A DNA stretch of 64,000 nucleotides. Origin: Streptomyces sp. STR69. Its GTDB lineage: Bacteria > Actinomycetota > Actinomycetes > Streptomycetales > Streptomycetaceae. The stretch spans positions 330,210 to 394,209 of the forward strand of contig NZ_JALJRY010000005.1 of NCBI RefSeq assembly GCF_024519455.1, in the 5' to 3' direction. Position 1 is the stretch's first letter. The number at the start of each line of letters is the position of its first letter. The position numbers were made by a program, and so were the translations under genes. The notes below the pieces were generated by a model, which saw only the letters and a list, made by a program, of their open reading frames with translations, made no database searches and had not been told where the DNA came from. Shown piece after piece: positions 8,701 to 15,706 of the stretch.

Positions 8701-9862
8701 TGTCGGCACTCTCCAGGCGGCCCAGGGCGCGGGTGTGCGCCTGGGCGGCCTGCTCCCGGTCCGCCTCGGTGCGGGAAAGCTCCCCGGCGGTGCGGCGCGC
8801 GTCTGCCGCCGACTGCTCCAACTCCCGGGCACTGCGCATCTCCGGGCCCTCGCGCAGCGCGGCCTCCTGCGCCTTCAGCCGTGCGGCACTCTCCTCCAGC
8901 CGCACGAGCCGCCCGACGATCCGCTCCCTGTCCTCCTCGGCCTGCGACCGCTCGGTCTGGGCCTGCGTGAGGTCACGGTTCAGCTGTTCGTAGCGGGCGT
9001 GCTCGTGGCGGGGGAGCCGGGCACGGCGGCGGGTGGCGACGCGGGCGTAGCGGCGGTAGTGGTCCAGGAAGGCGGAGGCGGCACGCTCGGCCTCGGTGGC
9101 CGCCCGCAGCTCTTCCTTCTCCTCGTCCAAGGACCGGAACGCCTCGGCCACATCGGCGATCACCGCCTGGTCCATGGGCGGCAGCGCCTCGGTCAGCGCA
9201 CGCGAGAGAGCAGTCTCGTTCGGCCGCTTCGACAGCTGCGGCTGGCGCAACTGGACGAGCAGGTCCACCAGGGCCGCATACCGGCGCTCACCCAGACCGA
9301 ACAGCGCCTCGTCCACAGCCCTGCGGTACGCCGTGGCCGTGTCGTACACCATGCCCCGCCCGACGAGAGCCTCCGCGAGCCGGTCCCGCGACAGCGCGGT
9401 GCCGGTGGCGTCGAGCAGACTGAGCTCCGGTCCGATCCGCTGGTCGGTGACGGCGTACCAGTGACGGGCGATTCCCCGCCCCGCCACCGCCTTCAGCCCG
9501 CAGGCCAGGGTGAGGAAGCGGTCCTGTCCGGTGGCCTCGTCGTGGCGGCCGAACTCGATCCAGGTGTAGCCGAGCCGCTCGGGGTACGGATGCTGCCCGC
9601 CCAGCAGGAGGTTCCACTCCATGCGCTTGCCCGGGTCCGCGTCGGGCTCCACGCGGCGCGCGGACAGGTCGCCGTCCAGGAGGAAGGGCAGGGTGAGGGC
9701 GAGGACCTTGGACTTGCCGGTGCCGTTGTTGCCACGCAACAGGAGCCGTCCGTCCCTGAACCAGAACTCCTCGGTGTCGTAGTAGAAGAGATCGACCAGG
9801 CCGATGCGCAATGGACGCCACCGGCCGGGCGCGGGGGTGGGCAGGGCGGTCACGGCGGTCAT
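5651..9862 (-). CDS. jetC: Wadjet type II JetC-like SMC/MukB-type ATPase (TIGR02680)
   Basis: The product is 1,403 residues from ATG 9862, which overlaps the jetB stop as ATGA. The frame extends further upstream but only into jetB. It has an SMC-like layout. An N-terminal Walker A, GNNGTGKS, lies at residues 44-51. Long Ala/Glu/Arg-rich coiled-coil arms flank a hinge-like centre. A C-terminal ABC signature, SGGERVLAV, lies near residue 1,237, and a Walker B, VTLDEAFAGVDDDS, near 1,270. In Wadjet the JetC dimer is the ATP-driven motor that extrudes DNA and delivers it to JetD for cleavage, protecting against plasmids. The last 50 residues are a Gly/Ala/Pro low-complexity tail containing internal repeats, and part of this tail has been duplicated downstream. 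All catalytic motifs are present, so the ATPase appears intact. Confidence 0.9.
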   Translation of the reverse strand: MTAVTALPTPAPGRWRPLRIGLVDLFYYDTEEFWFRDGRLLLRGNNGTGKSKVLALTLPFLLDGDLSARRVEPDADPGKRMEWNLLLGGQHPYPERLGYTWIEFGRHDEATGQDRFLTLACGLKAVAGRGIARHWYAVTDQRIGPELSLLDATGTALSRDRLAEALVGRGMVYDTATAYRRAVDEALFGLGERRYAALVDLLVQLRQPQLSKRPNETALSRALTEALPPMDQAVIADVAEAFRSLDEEKEELRAATEAERAASAFLDHYRRYARVATRRRARLPRHEHARYEQLNRDLTQAQTERSQAEEDRERIVGRLVRLEESAARLKAQEAALREGPEMRSARELEQSAADARRTAGELSRTEADREQAAQAHTRALGRLESADRRFAAAEEQVADTLARELEAASAARLDGDLRIEGAPEAELRRAAEESVARRRRTVDHVEEMASRAEEAAAERRAAARRLDEAQTEAGHTAGQQAQAEAAAAGAGRELVAAVREHLDVCEELTPQDPVGLLDGLQDWVTHLRGPSPARVHAADAHRARATDLADRTAALGQRLTELNTRCAESERELADLEAGGQLGPTAPHTRAPDVREQAPGAPLWRLVDFHDHITAGERAGLEAALEASGMLDAWVCPDGTVLHTDLHDVLLSPGAPLTGPVLGNVLRPAVDHGDPRAVAVGEQTVARLLAAVGLGSGGDTWVASDGRFSVGALTGSWSKQAAVYVGEGAREEARRARIAALRGELDALAGQLNELEAERATVAGRRRTLDAELAAVPDDAALRHAHALAAASADAAHRARARQDERSADLAAAAGQEAETATELADTATAVNLPADRPRLLVVRQALADYAAVLAALWPALRERAVAGRAVADERAEAEEAGARVAELALRAEESARLAAAADERHTTLRSTVGAAVADLERRLAATAEALVACDRDQRRSREEHTAAGRRVGHAEGRIEQLEKDVDEAAASRAEAIAALQRFAATGLLAVALPEVALPPLDGGPWAATPAVALARAVEAQLSGPSGTDDSDGAWERVQKRLSEEYKKLQDALSRGGHTATARMVEDGMVVDIVYQGRRRTVPDLAAALSAEVTELAHILSAHEREILETHLLTEVAGTLQELIAAAERQVRAMNAELLERPTSTGMKLRLVWRSSRKAPTGLAQARERLRQSADAWAPEDRAAVGEFLQAEIARRQSDDTAGSWLEVLTAALDYRSWHEFGIERHQHGAWVPATGPASGGERVLAVSVPLFAAASSHYATAAPDAPRLVTLDEAFAGVDDDSRAKCLGLLHAFDLDVVMTSEREWACYPQVPGIAIAQLSRVDEIAAVLVTRWEWDGTDRVRGDEPDHRLATLPAQAAPPGAAGAPGAGAAGDLGAGAAVSATAPMHADGNGTDPGQDPLWA

Positions 9863-11088
9863 GCCTTTCGCTGAGAAGTACGAGGGGCGGGGACTCCCGG
9901 ATCCCGTACGACGGTCTTGCCGACCGCGTACCGGGCCAGCGCCGGCAGTGGGGCGACGCCGCACTGGGTGGCGGTAACCAGGCCGAGCGAGGTCAGCTTG
10001 GCCAGGGCCTGGTCGACCAACTCCGCTTCCGCGCCCGGCTGTTTGGCGCTCTTGGACCAGAAGCCGCCGTGTTCGGTGCTCAACTCGCGTACGCGGCACT
10101 CCAGTTCACCGCGGCTTACCGCGCCGTCGGTGGTCGCGAGGTACTCGGCGAGCAGCAGGGTGACGTGTCCGTGCGTGCCCTGCTCGGGCATCCGTACGTC
10201 GGTCAGGTCGTCCAGGGGGTCGACCATCGCGATGCCCTCGGCACGCACCTCCGCGACCAGACCGGTCAGTTCGGTGATCCGGGCGGTGATGAAGGCGCGC
10301 TGACGGGTGAGATAGGCGAGCTCTTCGTCGATCAGCTCGGCGTAGTACAGCACGGGGTCGTCCAGCAGGCGCCGGGTCAACCGTTGGCGGATGGCGCGGA
10401 AGCGAAGTTCGTCGCTGTCCAGCGCGCTCTCGGAGGTCAGCTCCGTCAGGCGGTCCTCGAAACCGCCCGCGGTGATCATCGACGGGCCGCGGCGGGCGGC
10501 GAGCAGTCCGGCCAGGACGCGACGCTGGACGTCGTAGAGCACATCGCCCGCCCCGCTGACGTAGGCGTCCTCGTCCCCGGCCACCCGTCGCAGCACGCCG
10601 TAGTGCATGAGCAGCCGTACCACCGACGCCAGATCCAGCCGCTCCTCGCGCCGCTCCAGCGTGAACTCGATCCCGGCGGCGGCCAGATGGGGATCCGCTG
10701 CGTCCAGGACCACCTGCTCGGCCAGCCGGCCGAGCGCGATCTGCGCCTCGCCGCGCTCCAGTGCGGCCAGCGCCAGGCACAGCAGCACATAGCGGCGGCG
10801 GGTGAACGGCGCGCGGGCGCGGGAGGCCTCGCGGGCCGGATGGGTGGGGTCGGCCAGGGTGCCGGGTGCCCTGGCCAGCCGTGCCGCGTCCGCGTCCACC
10901 CGCAGCGGCCAGCCGGTGTTGCGGTCGAACCAGTCGCGCAGGTCGCGGGAGTGCCGGCGGACCAGCCGGAACTCCTCCGCGTGCGGGCCGTGCGCGAGCA
11001 GCAGCGGTTCCTTCAGCAGCGCGCGGGCGGCCCTGTGGAACTCGGCAGTGCGCCGGCCGTCCAGCACCTCGCCCAGGGGTGTGGTCAT
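9859..11088 (-). CDS. jetB: Wadjet type II JetB-like protein (TIGR02678 / DUF2398)
   Basis: The product is 409 residues. The ATG at 11088 overlaps the jetA stop as ATGA and has a GGGAG ribosome site 5 bases upstream. The sequence is rich in Arg/Leu helices (RRRYVLLCLALAALERGEAQ, RLLMHYGVLRRVAGDED) and in winged-helix-like segments near the C-terminus, as expected for the KleB/MukE-like subunit of an SMC complex. No catalytic motif is expected or seen. JetB bridges the JetA kleisin and the JetC heads. The name rests on family pattern and its invariant place between jetA and jetC. Confidence 0.85.
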   Translation of the reverse strand: MTTPLGEVLDGRRTAEFHRAARALLKEPLLLAHGPHAEEFRLVRRHSRDLRDWFDRNTGWPLRVDADAARLARAPGTLADPTHPAREASRARAPFTRRRYVLLCLALAALERGEAQIALGRLAEQVVLDAADPHLAAAGIEFTLERREERLDLASVVRLLMHYGVLRRVAGDEDAYVSGAGDVLYDVQRRVLAGLLAARRGPSMITAGGFEDRLTELTSESALDSDELRFRAIRQRLTRRLLDDPVLYYAELIDEELAYLTRQRAFITARITELTGLVAEVRAEGIAMVDPLDDLTDVRMPEQGTHGHVTLLLAEYLATTDGAVSRGELECRVRELSTEHGGFWSKSAKQPGAEAELVDQALAKLTSLGLVTATQCGVAPLPALARYAVGKTVVRDPGVPAPRTSQRKA

Positions 11089-12680
11089 GACTGCTCCCTG
11101 CCGGAAGGGCCGGCGGCGCGCGTCCGGCCGGTTCGGGTGAGGTCGGTGATCTCGACCAGGTGGTCGGGGCCGCGGAAGGTGCCGCCCGGGGTGCGGATCC
11201 TGGCTCTCGTACCGTCCGTCAAGGCCGTGAGCCGGATCTCCATGGTGCCGTCGTTGCTGGTCGCGACGGTGGCCGTCATGCCGGGGCGCCAGGTGGCCAG
11301 GGCGTCGCCGAGCAGTTGCAGGAACAGGCCGAAGGCGAGCGGGTCGAGCTCGCCGAGCGCGGACAGCCTCGTGGTGCCGTCCGTCGCGAGGACGGCCCGG
11401 GCCGTCGCGATCTCCCGAGCCTGCTGGACGGCGATCTCGGCGAGGCGCTTGCGCTGCTCGGACCGGTCCTGCACCCGGCGGGTCCTGCCGCGCCGCTCGT
11501 AGCTGCCGGTACGGCGCAGTTGCGGGCTGATCCGCAGCGGCTCGGCCTCGGCCCACGGGGTGGAGGCGGCCACCGGGCGGGCGGCGCGCCGGTCGAGGGT
11601 ATCGGCGTCGACGGTGAGATGACGTGCGGGATACAACCCGAACGCCGCACGCCACAGCTGGTGCCGCGCCGCGTCGTCGGGCGCCTCGGCGAACCAGCGG
11701 GCCAGGGTGCGGAAGTCCGCCGAGCGGTCCGAGCGCCCGGCCCGCCGCTCGTTCAACTGCCTTACGACTGCCAGCAATTGGGGGATGGCACCAAGAGCCC
11801 GGCCGCGCAGCAGACGGGCCTGCGACTCGCGGCCCTCCGCCGACACGAACCAGGCGGCCAGCCCCGACCACCTGGCCACCCACCGCTCATACGCTCGCGC
11901 CTCGGCGCTCTCGGCCTCACCCGGGGCGGCGTCGGCCGCCTCCCGGGCCGCCGCCAGCCGCAGCAGCACGCCGACCCGGCCCTGCTCCTCCAACTCGCCG
12001 ATGAGCAGGGCGATCCGACCGCCCAGGGTGATCAGGTCTTGGATGAACCGTTCCAGGTACTGGATCAGGCGGTCCTTGTAGGCGAGGAACACCTCGACCT
12101 CCACACCGTGCAGGTCGATCGTGCGTTGCAGGGAACCCATGAAGGCCCGTGCGTTCTCCGCCAGCGCCTCGAACCGGCTCGTCAGAGCGGACAGCGCCAG
12201 ATGCGTCTTGGCCGCGTCCGGCTCGCCTTCCTCCCGCTCGGCGGCGAGCACCAGCAGGGCCCGCAACTGGGTCACGATGTCGTGCAGGGCCACCGCCTGC
12301 AGCGCACCGCTCCGCCCCAGCGCCTCGTCGTAAGCGGACAGCGCCTGCTCGGCTGCCTCGCCGGCCTGGGTGAGTTGGTAGATGAAGCGTTTGCGGTAGA
12401 AGTCCTCGACCGCGGTGACCCGGGACGTGTCCGGATCCGCCCGCAGATTGCCCCAGTCGACAAGGCTGTCCAGCGCCTTGACCACCGTGTCCACGTCGGC
12501 GGGCCGGTGTTCCGGCGGCAGCGCAGCGAACACGTCCTCGGGCCGCAGGTGAACGGCGAAGCGCTCCTTGGCGGCCAGGAACGCTCCCATCACCCGGCGG
12601 TAGAGGGCTGCGTTGGGCACGGTGAGATGAGCGAAGGGCGTATACCCGGCCCGGGCCGGTCCGGAAGGCGTCGACGTCAT
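11085..12680 (-). CDS. jetA: Wadjet type II JetA-like kleisin/MukF-type subunit (TIGR02677 / DUF2397)
   Basis: The product is 531 residues and is the first gene of the operon. The start ATG at 12680 has GGGGAG 12-13 bases upstream. It begins with a winged-helix-like region (FAHLTVPNAALYRRVMGAFLAAKERF, AALPPEHRPADVDTVVKALDSLVDWGNL), then a long helical middle, and ends with a beta-rich segment (TATVATSNDGTMEIRL). This is the DUF2397 layout, corresponding to the kleisin that closes the JetC ring. The promoter should lie in 12681-12858, where no strong consensus is visible. Before the IS insertion, yefM-yoeB lay immediately upstream on the same strand, separated by a hairpin. Confidence 0.85.
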   Translation of the reverse strand: MTSTPSGPARAGYTPFAHLTVPNAALYRRVMGAFLAAKERFAVHLRPEDVFAALPPEHRPADVDTVVKALDSLVDWGNLRADPDTSRVTAVEDFYRKRFIYQLTQAGEAAEQALSAYDEALGRSGALQAVALHDIVTQLRALLVLAAEREEGEPDAAKTHLALSALTSRFEALAENARAFMGSLQRTIDLHGVEVEVFLAYKDRLIQYLERFIQDLITLGGRIALLIGELEEQGRVGVLLRLAAAREAADAAPGEAESAEARAYERWVARWSGLAAWFVSAEGRESQARLLRGRALGAIPQLLAVVRQLNERRAGRSDRSADFRTLARWFAEAPDDAARHQLWRAAFGLYPARHLTVDADTLDRRAARPVAASTPWAEAEPLRISPQLRRTGSYERRGRTRRVQDRSEQRKRLAEIAVQQAREIATARAVLATDGTTRLSALGELDPLAFGLFLQLLGDALATWRPGMTATVATSNDGTMEIRLTALTDGTRARIRTPGGTFRGPDHLVEITDLTRTGRTRAAGPSGREQS

Positions 12681-12858
12681 CGTTCAGGCATTCTCCCCGA
12701 CGGACGCCTCTCTGTGGCAATCGTGGCCTGATCTTCGCGCAGGGTCACGCCGGGGTGGGGCCCTCGCCGCCTGCGCAGTCGCCCGTACTCCGTGGGCCGA
12801 GTTGCCGGTCGACAGGGGGCGGCAACCGCGTGCCGCTGCAGGGCAATGCAAGAGGACT
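12681..12858. other. Intergenic region upstream of jetA
   Basis: This stretch holds no plausible coding frame. It should contain the jet operon promoter, but no convincing -35/-10 pair is visible by eye. Confidence 0.4.
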
Positions 12859-12880
12859 GGCCGGTTCGCGTGAACCGGCC
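12859..12880 (-). terminator. Hairpin downstream of yoeB, now separated from it by an IS
   Basis: A perfect 9-bp stem (GGCCGGTTC / GAACCGGCC) with a GCGT loop abuts the CTAG target site. If the IS and one CTAG copy are removed, the stem begins directly after the yoeB TAG stop codon. This suggests it was the terminator of the toxin-antitoxin operon. Confidence 0.5.
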
Positions 12881-12883
12881 TAG

Positions 12884-14296
12884 TAGGACTCCGTTAGGTC
12901 CTTCTGTCGGTGGTGTTCAGCGGCATGGTGGGTGGACGCACATGAAGTGAACCGTGCCCGGGCGAAGTTGGCGTAATTCGTGGCGGATGTGTTCGCCTCG
13001 GTGGCGCGGAAGGATCGGCGGGCCAAGAGCGACTGCTATCTGCGGGGACTGATGACGGACGGCCGCCGCAAGTCCGTCCAGGTCATGGCTGCGCGGCTGC
13101 CGGACGGCAATGAACAGAACCTGCAGCAGTTCGTGAACCAGTCCACCTGGGATCCGGTGCCGGTGCGGCGGCGGATCGCCGAGCGGACGGTGCCGCTGAT
13201 CGGCCCGGATGCGTGGGCGGTCGACGACGTGTCGTTTCCCAAGGACGGGAAGATGTCGGTCGCTGTCGCTCACCAGTACTGCGGCGCTCTGGGCAAGCAG
13301 GCGAACTGTCAGGTGGCGGTCAGCGTGCACGCGGTGACCCATGCCGCTTCCGTCCCGTCGCAGTGGCGGCTGTTTTTGCCCCGGGAGTGGGACAGCGATG
13401 CCGAACGCAGGCTTCGCTGCCAGGTGCCCGATGAGGTCGGACACCGGGAGAAGTGGCGCCTGGCGCTGGTTGTCCTGGATGAGCTGGCGGGGTGGGGGCT
13501 GGTGGCGCCGGTGGTGGTGGCCGATGCCGGTTACGGGCAGAACGCCGACTTCCGCGACGGCCTGACCGGCAGGGGCATCGGCTATGTCGTCGAGGTCCGC
13601 TCCGATGTGACCGTGCACCCGCACGAGGCGCAGCCCACCACCCCGGCATGGTCGGGCAACGGACGCAGGCCGCAGTCCCGTACTGCGACAAGCCTTTCTC
13701 GATGGCCGCGCTGGCGGCCGGTTATGGGCGGCAGGCGTTCATCGAAATGACCTGGCGGGAAGGCTCCCGCGGACCGATGCGCTCACGCTTCCTGATACTG
13801 CGGGTACGGCTGGCCGGCATCCGCTCCCGCCGCCTGGCCCAGGTCGCCGCCATCGCCGAACACGGTCGCTGGGACGGCGTAATGCCCGACGTGACGCTGC
13901 TGGCCGAATGGCCCCGACAACGCCCAACAGCCCACCGACTACTGGCTGTCCAGCCTGCCCGCCGAGACCCCGCCGGCCGAACTGGTCCGCCTGGCGAAGA
14001 TCTGCTGGCGCATCGAGCACGACTACCGGGAACTCAAGCACGGCCTCGGCCTGGACCACTTCGAGGGCCGCTCCTGGACCGGCTGACACCACCACGTCAC
14101 CCTGGTCACCGCCGCCCACGCCTTCCTCACCGAACAGCGCCTGGCCCCAAAAGCCGACACACCGGCCTCACCCTCTACCAGACCCTCGACGCCATCCAGG
14201 ACCTGCTGAACTGCTGGACCGGCGTCTGCACCACATGCCATCAACCCCTGCCCAGACGCCAATCACCAAGATCTAACTCGACCTAACGGAGTCCTA
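12884..14296 (+). mobile_element. IS701-type insertion sequence, 1,413 bp, with terminal inverted repeats and CTAG target duplication
   Basis: Perfect 17-bp terminal inverted repeats, TAGGACTCCGTTAGGTC, lie at 12884-12900 and inverted at 14280-14296. The element is flanked on both sides by CTAG (12880-12883 and 14297-14300). IS701-family elements are remembered to use 4-bp YTAR targets, which CTAG fits. The single transposase gene inside is broken in several places, so the element cannot move unaided. Intact ends mean it might still be mobilised by a related transposase elsewhere. Confidence 0.85.
12932..14286 (+). pseudogene. IS701-family transposase, multiply disrupted
   Basis: Conserved blocks are spread over two frames: VFASVARKDRRAKSDCYLRG; WAVDDVSFPKDG with the first catalytic Asp; VVADAGYGQNADFR with the second; and ICWRIEHDYRELKHGLG with the Glu. 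Lesions are a TAA stop at 12974 (before FVADVF), a frameshift near 13680, another in the CCCC run near 13912, a TGA at 14084 where a Trp is expected, and a last shift near 14150 in CCCCAAAA. Three shifts and two stops argue for genuine decay; the shifts at homopolymer runs could partly be sequencing errors. Confidence 0.85.
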
Positions 14297-14560
14297 CTAG
14301 TCGGTGTAGTGGTAACGAGCCTTGAGGATCTTGACCTCTTTGTTGTCGGCTCGGTAGACGAGACGGTGTTCGTCGTCGATGCGTCGCGACCAGTAGCCGG
14401 AGAGGTCCCCCTTCAACGGCTCGGGCTTACCGATGCCGTTGAAGGGATCGCGCTGGATCTCGCCGATGAGGCGGACGATGCGGCGAACCATCTTGCGGTC
14501 GGTCGCAAGCCAGTGCTGGAAGTCGTCCCAGGCGGCTGGGTCGAAGTTGACGTCCCTCAC
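14297..14560 (-). CDS. yoeB: YoeB-family toxin (mRNA interferase)
   Basis: The product is 87 residues. The GTG start at 14560 overlaps the yefM stop (GTGA). YoeB cuts ribosome-bound mRNA and is neutralised by YefM. Family hallmarks are [19 protein letters not shown], the [27 protein letters not shown] core and the C-terminal ARYHY with catalytic His/Tyr. The protein ends YHYTD, a little longer than the usual YHY end. Its TAG stop is part of the CTAG target of the adjacent IS, so the insertion hit the stop codon exactly but regenerated it. The toxin therefore appears intact. Confidence 0.92.
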   Translation of the reverse strand: MRDVNFDPAAWDDFQHWLATDRKMVRRIVRLIGEIQRDPFNGIGKPEPLKGDLSGYWSRRIDDEHRLVYRADNKEVKILKARYHYTD

Positions 14561-14829
14561 TCGTCACCGGCCAGTTCCTGGAGCTCCTCCAGGGTTTTGG
14601 TGACCCCTGTCTGGCCCGCACGGTCGCGGGCGACAGCTTCCATGAGGCGGCGGGCGTTGGCCGGCGAGCGCAGGAGGTAGATGGTCTCCTGCCAGGCGTC
14701 GTAGTCCTCTGCCGACATGAGGATGGCGTCACCGTTCTTGGAGTGAATCCGTACCGGCGCGTGGTCGTCGTTGACCTTCTTGATCAGGGGGAAAAGTTCC
14801 TTGCGTGCCTCGCTGGCGGTAAGGGTCAT
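14557..14829 (-). CDS. yefM: YefM-family antitoxin (Phd/YefM)
   Basis: The product is 90 residues from ATG 14829, which has GAGAGG 9 bases upstream; an ATG three codons earlier would sit directly on the ribosome site. The N-terminal Phd/YefM DNA-binding fold is clear ([46 protein letters not shown]). The C-terminal helix ending [11 protein letters not shown] would wrap the toxin. It is co-transcribed with yoeB and presumably represses from the palindromes just upstream. Confidence 0.92.
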   Translation of the reverse strand: MTLTASEARKELFPLIKKVNDDHAPVRIHSKNGDAILMSAEDYDAWQETIYLLRSPANARRLMEAVARDRAGQTGVTKTLEELQELAGDE

Positions 14830-14863
14830 GGCACACATCCTCTCGCAGTCCAGTACCTAATAT

Positions 14864-14892
14864 CGTACCAGACTGGTACGAAAATTCGTACC
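14864..14892 (-). promoter_or_regulatory. Overlapping palindromes upstream of yefM, likely YefM/YoeB operator
   Basis: CGTACCAG-A-CTGGTACG (14864-14880) overlaps GGTACGAA-AA-TTCGTACC (14875-14892). A further GTAC lies at 14853. The sites are 35-63 bases upstream of the yefM start, in a locally AT-rich spot that can hold a -10 (minus-strand TATTAG). Autoregulation by the YefM-YoeB complex on palindromes is the family rule. Confidence 0.7.
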
Positions 14893-14967
14893 GCTCAGAG
14901 GGGTGGCCTCCGGGTCGGTGTGCACGCGATGTGCACGGCCTCTGGTCCCGCGGAACGCCTGCGCAGC

Positions 14968-15216
14968 TCAGAGGATGCTTCCTCGGGCATCGAACCTATC
15001 TCCGGCGTACGGCCCGGCTCGTCTGCCATCGGGGCTCTGACCTGGTCCTTTGGGTCGGTCGGGGCCCTTCGTCGGGTTCGGCGTCTTCTTCGGCTCGGCG
15101 TCGAGTGCGTCGAGCACCGCGTCGCCGTTCGCCCTCGCCCGCTCGGTCCGTGTGTGGATGGGAACGATCAACGTCGCCCCGAGTGGGGTGAGTTCGTACT
15201 CGACGCGGGGCGGTGG
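14968..15216 (-). pseudogene. HxlR-family regulator, C-terminal fragment
   Basis: The minus strand gives PPRVEYELTPLGATLIVPIH and then TERARANGDAVLDALDAE, the conserved C-terminal part of HxlR winged-helix regulators. The N-terminal half, including the recognition helix, is missing. The fragment stops where an oppositely oriented oxidoreductase fragment begins. Bases 14893-15676 hold only this, the next fragment and short repeats. Confidence 0.7.
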
Positions 15217-15416
15217 TCCGTGACGTCGACGTCGTACTCGACACGATCGGCGGCCACACCGCCGAACGGTCGCTCCAAGTGCTGCGCCCGGGCGGTCACT
15301 TGGTGACGGTGGTCGCCGAGGGGGAGGCGGAGCTCGTCGAGGTCTTGTTGACCTCGTCGACCTCGTCGAACAGGGCAGACTCGGCCTCACCGTCCGACCC
15401 GGTCGCGTGGTCGTGA
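15213..15416 (+). pseudogene. Zinc-type alcohol dehydrogenase / quinone oxidoreductase fragment
   Basis: RDVDVVLDTIGGHTAERSLQ followed by VLRPGGHLVTVVAEGEAEL is the segment after the Rossmann turn in NADP-dependent quinone-oxidoreductase-like proteins (the DVVLDTxGG...L...LRPGG pattern). The N-terminal two-thirds are absent and the tail runs into unrelated sequence. HxlR regulators commonly sit divergent from such oxidoreductases, so the two fragments are probably remains of one divergent pair. Confidence 0.65.
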
Positions 15417-15454
15417 GGGATATCCGCGCTCGCCCTTTCTGCGAATCACTCATT

Positions 15455-15524
15455 CCGTCAGCCGTCAGCCGTCAGCCGTCAGCCGTCAGCCGTCAGCCGT
15501 CAGCCGTCAGCCGTCGGTCGTCGG
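15455..15524. repeat. CCGTCAG heptanucleotide tandem repeat
   Basis: Eight perfect copies of CCGTCAG (15455-15510) are followed by two degenerate ones (CCGTCGG, TCGTCGG). The array is intergenic, 180-250 bases upstream of the LamG gene start. It has no spacers and no dyad, so it is a simple repeat rather than CRISPR. Confidence 0.95.
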
Positions 15525-15620
15525 TCGTTTCCCGTGTAATTCCCCGTAGTTTTCCAACAATTCATGTTTGGCCGCGCGGCCGTGATGTATCGCGAGCCGC
15601 GACGGATAACTGTCTTGGTT

Positions 15621-15639
15621 AGATCTTGGGCAGATCTTG
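15621..15639 (+). promoter_or_regulatory. Two AGATCTTG direct repeats in 11-bp phase upstream of the LamG gene
   Basis: AGATCTTG occurs at 15621-15628 and 15632-15639, about one helical turn apart, in a locally AT-richer stretch before the secreted LamG gene. Direct repeats of 7-8 bases in 11-bp phase are the kind of site used by SARP or OmpR-type activators. The regulator is unknown. Confidence 0.3.
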
Positions 15640-15706
15640 ACCGTGCGCGCTCAATCCGCGTAGAACTTGTGACCAGATGTTGAAGCATCGGGCTACGGGG
15701 GCTGTT

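Noticed and set aside
7922..9874. Plus-strand open frame of 650 codons
   Set aside because: Antisense shadow of the jetC coiled-coil region with no recognisable domain.
9863..10099. N-terminal extension of JetC
   Set aside because: It lies inside jetB in another frame; ATG 9862 forms the ATGA overlap.
15455..15524. CRISPR array
   Set aside because: The unit is 7 bp with no spacers and no cas genes; it is a simple tandem repeat.
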